Shown here piece by piece: positions 1 through 9,662 of a stretch of 64,000 bases of DNA. The stretch's first letter is position 1; each line of letters opens with the position of its first letter. The notes beneath the pieces are model-generated. The model was not told where the DNA came from and made no database searches. It was given only the letters and a program-made list of their open reading frames with translations. The translations under genes were made by a program, and so were the position numbers. The DNA comes from an uncultured Chloroflexus sp. (GTDB lineage: Bacteria; Chloroflexota; Chloroflexia; Chloroflexales; Chloroflexaceae), in the NCBI RefSeq assembly GCF_937951745.1, contig NZ_CALFBQ010000001.1, forward strand, positions 57,452 through 121,451, in the 5' to 3' direction.

Positions 1-1
1 G

Positions 2-280
2 TTGGCGCCGGCTTTCCCCCCTGATGGGCCGATTGCCGCCGATTTACAGAATTTGCTCCGGTTTACTCACGGGGTGGTTGATCGGGCAACGCCGCTCTAC
101 CGGCTCTATATAGCCGGGAGCGGGTTGCTCATCTTGGTGTTACTTGGGATCGCGAGCTTTGCCGTTCACCCACAGCCGCGTCGTTGGCAGCGGTTTGATA
201 CGCTCTTCAGCATCGTGTGCGTGGTCTATCTGACAGCATTCTTCGCTTGGCGCGATTGGTGGAGCGTGGCGTTGCCGTAG
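2..280 (+). CDS. C-terminal part of an integral membrane protein (cut by window edge)
   Basis: The reading frame is open from the first bases of the window to a TAG at 278-280, so the true start probably lies upstream; the TTG at position 2 is only the first possible codon. About 92 residues are visible. They contain two hydrophobic stretches (roughly residues 37-55 and 68-85) separated by a short basic loop, which fits two membrane helices at the end of a larger membrane protein. The gene converges on the leftward membrane-protein gene ending at 327. I do not recognise the family and assign no function. Confidence 0.6.
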   Translation: MAPAFPPDGPIAADLQNLLRFTHGVVDRATPLYRLYIAGSGLLILVLLGIASFAVHPQPRRWQRFDTLFSIVCVVYLTAFFAWRDWWSVALP

Positions 281-326
281 GAACGTAATAGGAAACTTCA
301 GCAGACAAAGCGCGCGCTCCGCCCTA

Positions 327-2402
327 TCACCTCCGATCAGATGCAACCCGATAGATCACCACTCCCCCTTCGGCAAACGCTACCTCGTAGCCGGGCCGGT
401 GCGTAAAGAGTTCAGGCCGCAGCGGCCCGTTCGGTGAGGTGTAGATGTAGTCGATCTGCTCGGCGGCAATCAAGCGATCGAGATCGATCTCTTTCCCGTT
501 CCCGACGTCGATGATCTGCTGGCTGCGTTGGCGTGTGGCCTGTACCGACGTCACATCACCATACACAAACAGCGCCGGCGGCGTGCTGGTCCACCTCCCG
601 GTGAGTGGCATGATCCACCAGCCGCCGTCGTTGCCGCGGGCGACTCCCGGCAGCCACGGCGCGGCGTTGATCAAGAAGCGAGCCGTAGGCGGAGTGTGAT
701 CGGCCACCCACGCGATCGCCCTCCGGTCAGCAGCCGTCGCCAAAACTGTCACCGGGTTGACAATCGCACGTTGCTGGTATGCCCCCCAGAGCGTGAAGCC
801 GAGCAATGCCGCCACGCCAGTGATCTGCCAAAAACGGCGCTGGGCCGGCCAGATCAATACAACCCCGCCGCCTATGAGGCTGCTGAGGGGGAGAAAGAGA
901 CTGATCACGGCGATGTCCACCGGTAATAGCCAGAGGAAAGGCAAGCGCACCGTTGCCGGGTTTATCGCTAGCAAGAGCAAGCCAACGCCGCTCCACAGCC
1001 ACTTGCGCTGCGTGAGGCTGTAGAGGAGGACGGCAAGACCTGCCGGCGGCGCCAGATAGCTGATCAGCCACGGATTGGTCAGCACTGCCAACCCACCCAC
1101 CCAGAGCATCAGCACCGCTGCGGCGGCTTGCCGGCGGGCCACGCCGAGGGCACCGCCGATCAAAGCTAGCGCCACTAACCATTCGTTTGGGCCGATCCAC
1201 ATCAGGTCGTAGCTGAGCTGGGCATACGAACCGCCGGTGGTGAGGCTTTGAGTGCCAGTCACTGCCGGCACGAGCACCCGGCGTAGCAGCAGCCACCACC
1301 ATGGCGCAGCTAAGGCGACTGCAACTATTCCGGCCAAAAATGCTTGCGCTGCGCGTGTGACGATGGTGCGCCGCGATTGGCGCAAGCTCCATACGACGCT
1401 CTGGGCCGCGAGCAATGCGCTGCCAAAGACAAAGATGCGCATGTGAACGAGGCTAAGACCGGCGGCGATCAGTGCCGCCAGCGCCAGCCAGCCGGCGCGT
1501 TCGCGGCGGTGTGTCCTAGCAAGCCACTGATGCCACGCAATGGCCAACGCCACAAGCAGCAACAGGCCGGTCAGTTGAGTGTACCGGCCCCACGACACGT
1601 AATAAGCCGGCATCCACGAGATGCAGCCAACAACGGCGGCAGCCACGACCGCTGCGCTAGGCCGTCGCCACCAGAGCAGCGCCAGCGCTGCGGCGGCCAC
1701 GTTCTGCCACCAGTTGAGCAATTGCCCGCTCCAGAGCATCACGTCAGGCAATGCACCGCTGCTCAGGCACCAAGCCGCCGCGATCACCACGTGGTAGCCC
1801 CAGTGGTAAGGCATTTCGATTACCGGCAGATAGGGGGTAAGCGTCCACGGTGCGCGCCCGGTTTCAGCCGCGACCCGTACCATCAGCGCGTGATGCACCG
1901 AATCGACCCATGCCGGCAGGGCGAGATCGGCGATCTGTTCGGCGCGTAGCCACGCGCCGATTGCCAGCACAACCGCCAGCAGCCACGTCGCGGCGGATGG
2001 CCGTCCCTGCACGCCGGCAAGGTCGCACCACGCTGCCCCAATTGCCGCCAGTGTCAACAGGATGGCGCTAGTAGTGAGGGCGAAGACCGGCAATGACCCG
2101 CCCACCGCCGTGACCCACAGGTACACAATCGGCACGATGCTCAGGCTGATACCCGTCCAAAGCGCGACCCGCAACAGCCACGGCGGGCGCGGGCCGGGCA
2201 AGCTGCGTTCGAGCAGGTACCCCGGCGCGATCAGCCACAAGCCGGTCGCTAACAGCACCCGTCCGGCAGGGAGCAAAGCCACTATCACTGCCAGCAGCAA
2301 TCCACTCAGCAACCAGCGCCGGCCACCGCTGAGCGTGGCGAGCGATTGCTGATCGGCGGGATCAGATAGCGTTGGCGCTGAGCGAACGTCGTCTTCGTTC
2401 AC
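327..2402 (-). CDS. Large multi-spanning membrane protein, GT-C glycosyltransferase-like
   Basis: About 691 residues. The GTG at 2402 is chosen because it overlaps the stop of the upstream 113-residue-class gene as GTGA, typical of translational coupling; a longer frame upstream only shadows that gene. The first three quarters form some 12-14 hydrophobic segments, and the soluble C-terminal part (about 140 residues) carries a conserved-looking stretch with RAIAWVADHTPP and FLINA. This layout matches polyprenyl-phosphate-sugar-dependent (GT-C fold) glycosyltransferases and related uncharacterised membrane proteins of Chloroflexota. I see no secure catalytic acidic motif in the first periplasmic loop, so enzymatic activity is inferred only. 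It would act in the cytoplasmic membrane, perhaps in glycan assembly. Confidence 0.7.
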   Translation of the reverse strand: MNEDDVRSAPTLSDPADQQSLATLSGGRRWLLSGLLLAVIVALLPAGRVLLATGLWLIAPGYLLERSLPGPRPPWLLRVALWTGISLSIVPIVYLWVTAVGGSLPVFALTTSAILLTLAAIGAAWCDLAGVQGRPSAATWLLAVVLAIGAWLRAEQIADLALPAWVDSVHHALMVRVAAETGRAPWTLTPYLPVIEMPYHWGYHVVIAAAWCLSSGALPDVMLWSGQLLNWWQNVAAAALALLWWRRPSAAVVAAAVVGCISWMPAYYVSWGRYTQLTGLLLLVALAIAWHQWLARTHRRERAGWLALAALIAAGLSLVHMRIFVFGSALLAAQSVVWSLRQSRRTIVTRAAQAFLAGIVAVALAAPWWWLLLRRVLVPAVTGTQSLTTGGSYAQLSYDLMWIGPNEWLVALALIGGALGVARRQAAAAVLMLWVGGLAVLTNPWLISYLAPPAGLAVLLYSLTQRKWLWSGVGLLLLAINPATVRLPFLWLLPVDIAVISLFLPLSSLIGGGVVLIWPAQRRFWQITGVAALLGFTLWGAYQQRAIVNPVTVLATAADRRAIAWVADHTPPTARFLINAAPWLPGVARGNDGGWWIMPLTGRWTSTPPALFVYGDVTSVQATRQRSQQIIDVGNGKEIDLDRLIAAEQIDYIYTSPNGPLRPELFTHRPGYEVAFAEGGVVIYRVASDRR

Positions 2403-2716
2403 CGCACCAGCCAGAAGATCAGCCCGATGACCACGATCGCAATCACCAGCAACAGCGCCAGTAGCTTGGCCTGTTCGACCGAGCGGCGACGGGCTAGCAA
2501 CGGGCGCGCTTCTGGAGCGTAGGGTACATCGGGCAACTCGCTGAGCAAGATAGCTCCTAGCGCCATTGGGTTGGTGAACAGGGTCTTGACAAAGGTCGTC
2601 ACCAACTCGCGGGCGGTGATCAGCGGCGGCGCCCAGTAGGCCTCTTCCGGCGTGAGTGGCCGTCCGGTGAGCGAGCAACGGAGTTCGGTGGCGGTCTCGT
2701 TGTTGCGCGATGGCAT
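2399..2716 (-). CDS. Small tail-anchored membrane protein of unknown function
   Basis: The ATG at 2716 is preceded by GAGGT six bases upstream, so it is preferred to an in-frame start further out at 2740. The product is about 105 residues. The N-terminal half is soluble and contains a short CSLTGRPL element followed by a conserved-looking YWAPPLITARELV stretch. The last 20 residues form one strong membrane helix ending in WLVR, so the protein should be anchored by its C-terminus with the bulk in the cytoplasm. It overlaps the start of the following membrane protein by four bases (GTGA) and is probably co-transcribed with it and with the aminotransferase upstream. I do not recognise the family. 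Confidence 0.6.
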   Translation of the reverse strand: MPSRNNETATELRCSLTGRPLTPEEAYWAPPLITARELVTTFVKTLFTNPMALGAILLSELPDVPYAPEARPLLARRRSVEQAKLLALLLVIAIVVIGLIFWLVR

Positions 2717-2772
2717 AATGTACCTCGCTGTGGGTTTCACTCCGCCAGTAGGGACGTAGCGCCGCTATGTCC

Positions 2773-3933
2773 CTACCTAATCCGGCGGACAAATCGCTCG
2801 ATCCGTTCTAATGCCTCTTCGATCTTGTTCATCGCGGTGGCGTAACACGCACGCACGTAGCCGGCGCCACTTGGGCCGAAGGCGTCACCCGGCACGACGG
2901 CTACCTGTTCGCTGTGCAGCAACTGCTCGCAAAAGGCTTCACTGCTGAGACCGAGATGGCTGATCTGCGGGAAGGCGTAGAAAGCGCCTTGCGGCTCGAA
3001 GGTGGGTAGGCCGATGCTGTTGAGACCAGACACGATCACCTTGCGACGGCGGTCGTACTCGCGCACCATCTCCTGCACTGCCTCTTCACCGTGCAAGATG
3101 GCTTCAAGACCGGCGTACTGGCTCATCGTTGGAGCCGACATAATCGCGTACTGGTGGAATTTGCGCACGGCGGCAGTGATTTCGGCGGGGGCGGCCAGCC
3201 AACCTAGGCGCCAACCGGTCATCGCGTAAGCCTTCGAGAAGCCGCCAAGGAGTACAGTGCGTTCGCGCATGCCGGGCAGCGCCGCGAAGCAAGTGTGCTC
3301 GACGCCGTAGACCAGCCGGTCGTAGATCTCGTCTGAGATGACGATCAGGTCGTGGCGTTCAGCCACTGCCGCCACTTCCAACAACCGTTCGCGGCTGAGT
3401 ACGGCGCCAGTCGGGTTGTTGGGATAGCCAATCAAGATCGCTTTGGTGCGCGGCGTGACCGCTGCCTCTAGCGCCGCACCGGTCACTTGAAAGTCGTCGG
3501 CGACGCTGGTCGGCACGTAGACGACGCGCGCATCGGCGAAGGTGACACACGCTGGGTAAGCGACAAAGCACGGTTCTGGCATCAACACTTCGTCGCCGGA
3601 ATCGAGCAGGGCCAGCGCTGCGCCAAGCATCGCTTCGCTGACACCAACGGTGATCAGCAGCTCGGTTTCGGGGTCGTACTGCACGCCGTAACGGCGGTTG
3701 AGGTGCTCGGCGAGCGCGATGCGCAGTTCGAGCAGGCCAGAGTTAGAGGTGTAGGCGGTGGTGCGGTCGATTGAGGCTTGGCCTGCGGCGCGAATGTGCT
3801 CCGGCGTGATAAAATCAGGCTCGCCGACACCGAGTGAGATAACGTCGGGCATGGTGGCGGCGATGTCGAAGAAGCGGCGAATGCCCGATGGTGGAACGGC
3901 GCGAATGCGCCGCGCAATGCGCTGGCTGATCAT
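2773..3933 (-). CDS. Class I/II PLP-dependent aminotransferase
   Basis: About 386 residues, the usual length for aspartate/alanine-type aminotransferases. The ATG at 3933 has AAGGAG seven bases upstream, so the longer in-frame extension is rejected. Visible family marks are the N-terminal SLGVGEPDF, the cofactor-contacting YPNNPTGA, the SDEIYDRLVY aspartate/tyrosine pair, and the PLP-lysine segment GGFSKAYAMTGWRLG. The C-terminal FEPQGAFYAFP and a late arginine that would bind substrate carboxylate are also in place. It should transfer an amino group between an amino acid and 2-oxoglutarate or a similar oxo-acid in the cytosol. Substrate is not decided by sequence; aspartate, alanine or aromatic use are all possible. 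It lies 56 bases upstream of the small membrane-protein gene. Confidence 0.88.
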   Translation of the reverse strand: MISQRIARRIRAVPPSGIRRFFDIAATMPDVISLGVGEPDFITPEHIRAAGQASIDRTTAYTSNSGLLELRIALAEHLNRRYGVQYDPETELLITVGVSEAMLGAALALLDSGDEVLMPEPCFVAYPACVTFADARVVYVPTSVADDFQVTGAALEAAVTPRTKAILIGYPNNPTGAVLSRERLLEVAAVAERHDLIVISDEIYDRLVYGVEHTCFAALPGMRERTVLLGGFSKAYAMTGWRLGWLAAPAEITAAVRKFHQYAIMSAPTMSQYAGLEAILHGEEAVQEMVREYDRRRKVIVSGLNSIGLPTFEPQGAFYAFPQISHLGLSSEAFCEQLLHSEQVAVVPGDAFGPSGAGYVRACYATAMNKIEEALERIERFVRRIR

Positions 3934-3993
3934 AGAGGCTCTCCTTCGTGGTATCGTGGCTGAGCGCCATTGCTCAGCGAGTTCTATCTTACC

Positions 3994-6414
3994 ATGAGAC
4001 GTTCTGTATTTCGTTGGTTGCATTGGGTGACGATCGGCGCGCTGGCTGGTTTGCTGGCGCTCTACCTTTGGTATGCTGCTGAGCACGTTCGGTTGTTGCT
4101 CGCGTTCCCTTTCCCGCTCGATTACGGCGAAGGTCCGTTGTTGGCGCAGGTGAGCCGCTTGGCCGGCGGTGAACCGATCTGGCATTTGTATGCCGATCCA
4201 GCGCAGGAACCATTTTTGATTGTCAATTATCCGCCGCTGTACGTGTTGCTCAGTGCCGGTATGTCATCGCTCACCGGCGTGCCGTTGACGGCGGGGAGGC
4301 TGGTGGCGTTGTTTGGCGCGCTGGCAAGTATGGCAGCGTTGGCGGCGCTGATCGGGCGGCGCGGAGCATGGTTGGCGTTGCTCTGGCTTGCCATTCCGGT
4401 CGTGCGCGAGTGGATGCCGCTGATGCGGGTTGATCTGGTTGGGGTAGCGCTGGGGTTATGGGCGGTGTGGGTGGCTGGCCACCAGCGGCTGCCGCCGATC
4501 TGGCGCGGCGCACTGGCCGGTGTCTTGGCGGTTGGCTGTCTCTTGACTAAGCCATCGCTGATCGCGGGGCCGCTGGCTGCCGGCGTCTACCTGCTCGCCG
4601 GATGGATCTGGCTCCATTCCCACCCCGAATCGCATGCCCGCCACGCCTTGCAGTCTTTTCTCATTACTGGAGCTCTGGTTGGCGGCGGGATCGTGGCCGG
4701 CTTGGTATGGGCGACGGCGGGACGGTTTTTGTTGCACGTAGTGGCGGCTAACGCCAATCGCTGGGAGTTGGCGCTGGCGACTGATTTTTGGCGGCAGCAA
4801 GTGGCCTTACGCTGGCCGTTGCTGCTCACGGCCTTGATCGGCGTGGCGGTGGCGTGGCACACTGGGCAACGCGCAACCCTGATCCCGGCTCTCGCCTATC
4901 TGCTAGCCGGCACGCTCGGCGCGATCGGTGTGGGCAAGGTCGGCGCGTATGCCAACTATTTTTTTGAATGGTACGCCGGGTTGATTTGGTTGACTGGGAT
5001 AGGATGGCGTGCGCTGGCCGGTGATCCCCGACTGCGCCGGACTGGCGAGGCGGCGTTGGTCGGGTTGGGTGTGCTGCTGATCGCAAGCCTGCTCTACTAC
5101 CCGCCACTGTGGGATGCCAACCGGTTACGCCCGGCTGGATTGATTGAATCAAGCCCGCCGCGCTTTGTGCTAGGGCAGTATGGGGTATGGGCTGATGCGC
5201 AGCGTGAAGCAGCAGTGCTAGCAGCGTTGACCCGTACCGATGCCGCGTTGGCCGATGAAGCTCGGGCTGCTGGCAATATCATCTTCACCGATTTGCCCGG
5301 TCTTGCCAGCGGTGCCGGTGTTACCGCCCGCATGCCGGTGTTCGAGTTTCGCCAGTTGCTCGATCAAGGCTTGGCCGACCAGACTGCCATTCTGTACGAG
5401 CTGGCCAACGGTGAGTTGCCGCTGCTCTTGCTCGATTACCTTGGTAACTGGCTGACCCCAGAGATGATTGCGATCATTCGCCACCGCTACGCTCAAGACG
5501 GATCACTCGGCGTGATCGACCGCTACCGTCCAGTTGCCACCGGGCCGGCCCAGCCGCCATTGCAACCGGTGGTGGCAGGCGGGGTGCAACTGGCCAGCGT
5601 GCAACTAGCCCCGCCGCTCGGCGCAGCCTACGAACCCGGCCAACTAGTGACGCTCAGCTTGCAGTGGCAGCGGATTGCGCCACATCCAGCCGACGGGTTG
5701 ATCGTCGTGGTGCGAGTGCTCGTTGCCGGCGACCGCGTTGCCGCGCACAGCGAGTTGCCCTTGCTCTACGGGGCACTGCCGCCGGCGCGTTGGCCAACCA
5801 CCGCTGCCATCGAGCACATGCAGCCGATCGCGTTGCCGCTCGAACTGCTGCCCGGCGCCTATCAACTTGCGGTCGGGTTGCGCGATCAAGCAGGAAATGA
5901 CCTAATTGCGCCGCAGCCAGTGGCTACGCTGGCCGTTGAAGCGCAAGGCGGCGCCTTCTTCACCGAAACCGGCTACTTCGTGCCGGCACGCTTTATGCAG
6001 GCATGGGCCGAACTCGGCGCAGTCGAACGGGCCGGCTGGCCGCTCACGCCGGCGGTGCCGTTTGGGTGGGGATGGTTGCAATGCTTCGAGCGGGTATGTC
6101 TCGAATGGCGCGATGGCATGGTGCAACAGCGTGCCTTGGGCAGAGAACTCTACCTCGCCGAAACGATACGACATGCGCAGTGTAGTGATGGGACGCCGGC
6201 TGATCGCCTCTGCCCCGGCTACGCCGTGCCGGAAGAGCTGCTGGCCAACCTTGGCCAACCGCTCAGCGGCGATATGCAACGGAACGGCTGGATTGTGCAA
6301 TGGACGGAGTACGCCCGGCTGGAGCGCAGTGCCGATGGCGTGACCTTTGGCCTTGGTCGACTCGGCGACGAGACATTGCGCTTGCCGCCGGGGGTGCGTT
6401 ATCGTTGGCCGTGA
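3994..6414 (+). CDS. Multi-spanning GT-C-like membrane protein with LGFP-like C-terminal domain
   Basis: About 806 residues from the ATG at 3994; a TTG at 3970 is in frame but has no better ribosome site. Roughly residues 15-370 form about ten membrane segments with a GT39/GT-C-like start (an acidic DYGEGP after the first helix, where catalytic Asp/Glu usually sit). Residues 370-640 are an extracytoplasmic beta-rich region. The last 150 residues contain FFTETGYFVPARFMQAW, AGWPLTP and WLQCFERVCLEW, resembling the FxxTGHxVxGRFLxYW...GYPLTP...QYFERaRfEW domain that I know from secreted Chloroflexota proteins (LGFP-repeat-like). It probably modifies or binds glycans at the cell surface. It is divergent from the aminotransferase, with only 60 bases between starts. 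Confidence 0.72.
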   Translation: MRRSVFRWLHWVTIGALAGLLALYLWYAAEHVRLLLAFPFPLDYGEGPLLAQVSRLAGGEPIWHLYADPAQEPFLIVNYPPLYVLLSAGMSSLTGVPLTAGRLVALFGALASMAALAALIGRRGAWLALLWLAIPVVREWMPLMRVDLVGVALGLWAVWVAGHQRLPPIWRGALAGVLAVGCLLTKPSLIAGPLAAGVYLLAGWIWLHSHPESHARHALQSFLITGALVGGGIVAGLVWATAGRFLLHVVAANANRWELALATDFWRQQVALRWPLLLTALIGVAVAWHTGQRATLIPALAYLLAGTLGAIGVGKVGAYANYFFEWYAGLIWLTGIGWRALAGDPRLRRTGEAALVGLGVLLIASLLYYPPLWDANRLRPAGLIESSPPRFVLGQYGVWADAQREAAVLAALTRTDAALADEARAAGNIIFTDLPGLASGAGVTARMPVFEFRQLLDQGLADQTAILYELANGELPLLLLDYLGNWLTPEMIAIIRHRYAQDGSLGVIDRYRPVATGPAQPPLQPVVAGGVQLASVQLAPPLGAAYEPGQLVTLSLQWQRIAPHPADGLIVVVRVLVAGDRVAAHSELPLLYGALPPARWPTTAAIEHMQPIALPLELLPGAYQLAVGLRDQAGNDLIAPQPVATLAVEAQGGAFFTETGYFVPARFMQAWAELGAVERAGWPLTPAVPFGWGWLQCFERVCLEWRDGMVQQRALGRELYLAETIRHAQCSDGTPADRLCPGYAVPEELLANLGQPLSGDMQRNGWIVQWTEYARLERSADGVTFGLGRLGDETLRLPPGVRYRWP

Positions 6415-6461
6415 AGGGTGAACACTTATTGTCATTGATTCAGAGGTGCTCTGATGCAACA

Positions 6462-6493
6462 AACAACCACGGCACGCATGTGCCGTGGTTGTT
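6462..6493. terminator. Strong bidirectional hairpin between convergent genes
   Basis: A perfect 14-bp stem (6462-6475 with 6480-6493) closed by the 4-base loop GCAT. It sits between the rightward membrane protein ending at 6414 and the leftward protease ending at 6513, so it can stop transcription from both sides. The T-run after the stem is short. Confidence 0.75.
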
Positions 6494-6512
6494 GCCATCG
6501 TTTCGTTACCGA

Positions 6513-9500
6513 TTACCGAACAATAATCGCGCTGGCTTCGCGACCACCCGGCGCGAAGGAGTACTGCAACAGGATGCCGGAGTCGGTTACATCAGCCGGG
6601 GCGTTGAAGCGGTAGACGGTGGTGTTGAGCGTACCGTTGGCCGGCACCACCCCGCTGCCTATGTCGATGTCGAAGCGCGGCGCGCCGAGCACCGTGCTCA
6701 TGCCCTCAATTTTGCTCAGCTCAAGGCCAGTGAAGTAGTTGTCGTAGGTGTAAGCAGCGACGTTGATCTGCTGGCCGAGCGCCGTGACACCGATTTGGCT
6801 ACCGCACAACGTGACCACGGTGTTGGTGCTGTTGGTGGCGTGGTTGGTGAAGAAGAAGGCACTGTAAGGGCCACTGAGCGGGCCAACAAAGAAGGCGTTG
6901 CGGCCATCACTGGCAAAGCTTCCCACTTCCGCCGTGTAGCCAACGTAGTCTGGTGTACCGTCGCGGTTGGTGTCGAACAGCAGGTCAATCTCCACCGGAT
7001 AGTTGGAGTGGGTGATGGTCTGGTGGGTAGTAATGGCAAACTGGATGACGGGGCTATTCCCCGGGCAGACACCGGGGATGTCGAAGGCGCGCACGCCGAC
7101 GTAGCGCAGATCCATCGGCGGCATCTGCACGCCAGCGCCTAGCGAGGCAGTGACGGTATCATTGCTACCGATTAAGGTGAATGGCTCAACCGATACCGGG
7201 TTAGCGCCGGTATTCGTTAGGGTGGCAGCAACCGGAGTGGTATGGACGCGGACGGAAGCCGGGGCGCGGACATTCCCTGAAGCACGCGGCAGCACGTGCC
7301 ACGGCATGGTCAAGTCGTTGGCCGTGCCGGGGGCATCGAGCACCAGATAGCCATCGTACTCGACAGCGGTCAGCGCTGCGCCATTGCCGCCATTGCTGCC
7401 CGAATTCAGCGTCCACGCCGGTAGTTTGGTTGGGTCAATGTTCAGCGTGAGGGTGAAGGTGCGGCGGCTGCGCGGCGGCACCGTAATGGTGCTCACCGAG
7501 GTACTCGGCGTCACCGCGCCGCTAGCTGCATCGTTAGCGAAGCGGAAGGTTGGCGTGATGGTGTAGGTAAGTGGCGTGTTGCCGTAGTTGCGCACCACGA
7601 TCGTGCGGCGGAGCCTAGTCGGGTTGCGGGTGGCTTCGACCAAGCCAAACGAGATCGTCGCAGTGCCATTCCCTAGCTCCCATGCGCTAGCTTGGGCTGC
7701 AATCGCCCGATCCACGCGCACCTCGCCACCGCCGATGCGGGTGATCGGCGCTAGCGCTGGGCCAACAAAGGCTGGTGGGCCGTTGAAGATGTTCGTCTCG
7801 GCCGTGTTAATCAGCCGTGCCTTCAACTCCCATGGCGAGAGGCTCCAGTCAACCGCATTGTAGAGCAGTGCCGCTGCACCAGAGACCATTGGAGCTGCGC
7901 CTGAGGTACCGCCAAATGGCTCAACACCAGTGCCGCTGCCGGCCACGGCCGAAATCGATGCGCCGGGAGCGCCGATTTCCGGCTTGATGATCTGGGCATA
8001 CATGATTTGGTTACCGTAGGTCATCTGCTGGCCGGCGGTTGGCCCGCGGGATGACGTGCCGACGACGCTGCCAGCGTTGCTGGCCGGGTTAGCGAAATCA
8101 ATCGTAACTGGGTTGCCCACCCGGGCCTTCAACGCATTGCCGGCGGCCTGCGTAATCGACAGCACCGGCACGGTGGGGTTGCCGCCGCCGAAGCCGAAGG
8201 TAGGCGGCACTACGCCGGCAACGTTGTTAGCCACGATCACTGCGGCGGCGCCAGCGGCGGCGCCGTTCGTGCCTTTGATGCTGATCGCGCAAGTGCCACG
8301 GTCAACCAGCAGAATTTGACCGGTTAGTGAACCGGGCGGGTAGGGTGTACAACCAAGGTTATTGCCCGGCGCCGGGAAGTAGACCAAGGTGCCGCTGACC
8401 ACCGTGTTCGGGATCGGCGCCCACGGCTGGGCGACGCCGAAGACGGTGGTGCTAAGCACAGTAATCGGATACGACGCATCGCTCGGTACTGCCGTTTGCG
8501 CCACCGAGAGGGCCGTGCGCGCGCCAGCCGGCGTGCCAGTGATATAGGGCCGGTCGGCGCTGTTGCCGGCTGAAGCCACCACCAAAATGCCGAGTGGCTC
8601 TAGGTTGTCAACCGCAATTGCCGCGTCGTCGTCATAGTTCTGACCATACGATACACCCAGCGACATATTCACGATGTGCATGCGGTCATCGGTGACACCA
8701 TCACCGTTCGGGTCAGCCACCCAATCCAACCCTTGCAGAATGGCGACGCCGCTGCACGACGGCGACACCGCCGAGCAGACTTTCACCGCAAACAGATCGA
8801 CTTCTGGCGCTACTCCCTGCTCGCCACCGATGATGTCAGCGACATGAGTGCCGTGACCACCGGCGCAGGTGCCACTGCTCAGGCCAACCACACCGCAGTC
8901 AATCGGATCGGGATCGGGCATGAGCGGGCCATTCGGCCACACCTCGCCGACAAAGTCGTAGCCGCCCTTTACCCGATCGGTCGGGAACAAACCATCAAGC
9001 GTTGTGTTCCGCGAATCGGATGGACTCGTGCCATAGGCGGCCTGATACGCTTCGAGGGTACCGGGGCCGCCAAAGGCAGCATGGGTGTAATCGATGCCGC
9101 TATCGAGTACGGCTACGCGCACATCTTTGCCGCGGTAGCCGGCAGCTTGTACCGCTGGATTCGCGCCAATGTAGGGTACCGTCTCCATCGGTGGTTGGGT
9201 ATCACGCTCGTAGTTCACGACCGGATTGATCCGCACCACTTCGACATCGCGAGCCAAGGCCGGCAGCGTCGCGCCATCGACCTCGACAACCACTGCATTG
9301 AGTGCCACCCGCAGCCGGGCCAGCTCGGTCAGCGTCGGATCAATTGCGCGCAAACGGGCCAGCACGCGCTCGTGTTGCTGGTTAATGCGATTGAGTTGGG
9401 CGGCCTGCGCAGCGCCCTGCGGCACGCGCGCGGTAGGATTTTCACTGAGACGAATGACAACCTCTTGGCGTCCGGTGGCGTTAATGAGGCTGGGAGAGAG

Positions 9501-9662
9501 CGGGATGGGTGAGCGATCAATGGTAAGCGGTTCTTCTAGCCGAAATGCATCAAGATTAGGGATTGGGCGGGGCGGCTGCGCCGCTGATGGCGCAATCAGC
9601 GCAATCGTCAACGCTACGCTGATGGCGATTGCAAAGAGATGGCGTTTGGTCATGAGTTTCAT
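6513..9662 (-). CDS. Secreted subtilisin-type (S8) serine protease with PA domain
   Basis: About 1049 residues. The ATG at 9662 follows GAGGAG closely (three bases); the next ATG at 9653 is the alternative. A signal peptide is clear (basic MTKRH, hydrophobic core, cleavage near APSAAQ at about 29). An I9-like propeptide follows (about 60-150). The catalytic triad is visible: Asp187 in VAVLDSGIDYTH, His270 in GGHGTHVA, and Ser587 in GGTSGAAPMVSGAAALL, with the oxyanion region at NMSLG and ASAGNS. A protease-associated (PA) domain is inserted between His and Ser at about 430-525, as in Vpr and C5a-peptidase-like enzymes. The C-terminal 380 residues are beta-sandwich-like. It should degrade proteins outside the cell. 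No sorting signal or C-terminal anchor is seen. Confidence 0.92.
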   Translation of the reverse strand: MKLMTKRHLFAIAISVALTIALIAPSAAQPPRPIPNLDAFRLEEPLTIDRSPIPLSPSLINATGRQEVVIRLSENPTARVPQGAAQAAQLNRINQQHERVLARLRAIDPTLTELARLRVALNAVVVEVDGATLPALARDVEVVRINPVVNYERDTQPPMETVPYIGANPAVQAAGYRGKDVRVAVLDSGIDYTHAAFGGPGTLEAYQAAYGTSPSDSRNTTLDGLFPTDRVKGGYDFVGEVWPNGPLMPDPDPIDCGVVGLSSGTCAGGHGTHVADIIGGEQGVAPEVDLFAVKVCSAVSPSCSGVAILQGLDWVADPNGDGVTDDRMHIVNMSLGVSYGQNYDDDAAIAVDNLEPLGILVVASAGNSADRPYITGTPAGARTALSVAQTAVPSDASYPITVLSTTVFGVAQPWAPIPNTVVSGTLVYFPAPGNNLGCTPYPPGSLTGQILLVDRGTCAISIKGTNGAAAGAAAVIVANNVAGVVPPTFGFGGGNPTVPVLSITQAAGNALKARVGNPVTIDFANPASNAGSVVGTSSRGPTAGQQMTYGNQIMYAQIIKPEIGAPGASISAVAGSGTGVEPFGGTSGAAPMVSGAAALLYNAVDWSLSPWELKARLINTAETNIFNGPPAFVGPALAPITRIGGGEVRVDRAIAAQASAWELGNGTATISFGLVEATRNPTRLRRTIVVRNYGNTPLTYTITPTFRFANDAASGAVTPSTSVSTITVPPRSRRTFTLTLNIDPTKLPAWTLNSGSNGGNGAALTAVEYDGYLVLDAPGTANDLTMPWHVLPRASGNVRAPASVRVHTTPVAATLTNTGANPVSVEPFTLIGSNDTVTASLGAGVQMPPMDLRYVGVRAFDIPGVCPGNSPVIQFAITTHQTITHSNYPVEIDLLFDTNRDGTPDYVGYTAEVGSFASDGRNAFFVGPLSGPYSAFFFTNHATNSTNTVVTLCGSQIGVTALGQQINVAAYTYDNYFTGLELSKIEGMSTVLGAPRFDIDIGSGVVPANGTLNTTVYRFNAPADVTDSGILLQYSFAPGGREASAIIVR

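Noticed and set aside
327..2792. N-terminally extended 821-residue version of the first membrane protein
   Set aside because: The extra N-terminal part overlaps the small tail-anchored gene in another frame and is not protein-like; the GTGA overlap at 2402 marks the start.
8676..9512. 278-residue frame antisense to the subtilisin
   Set aside because: Shadow of the protease; no protein-family features.
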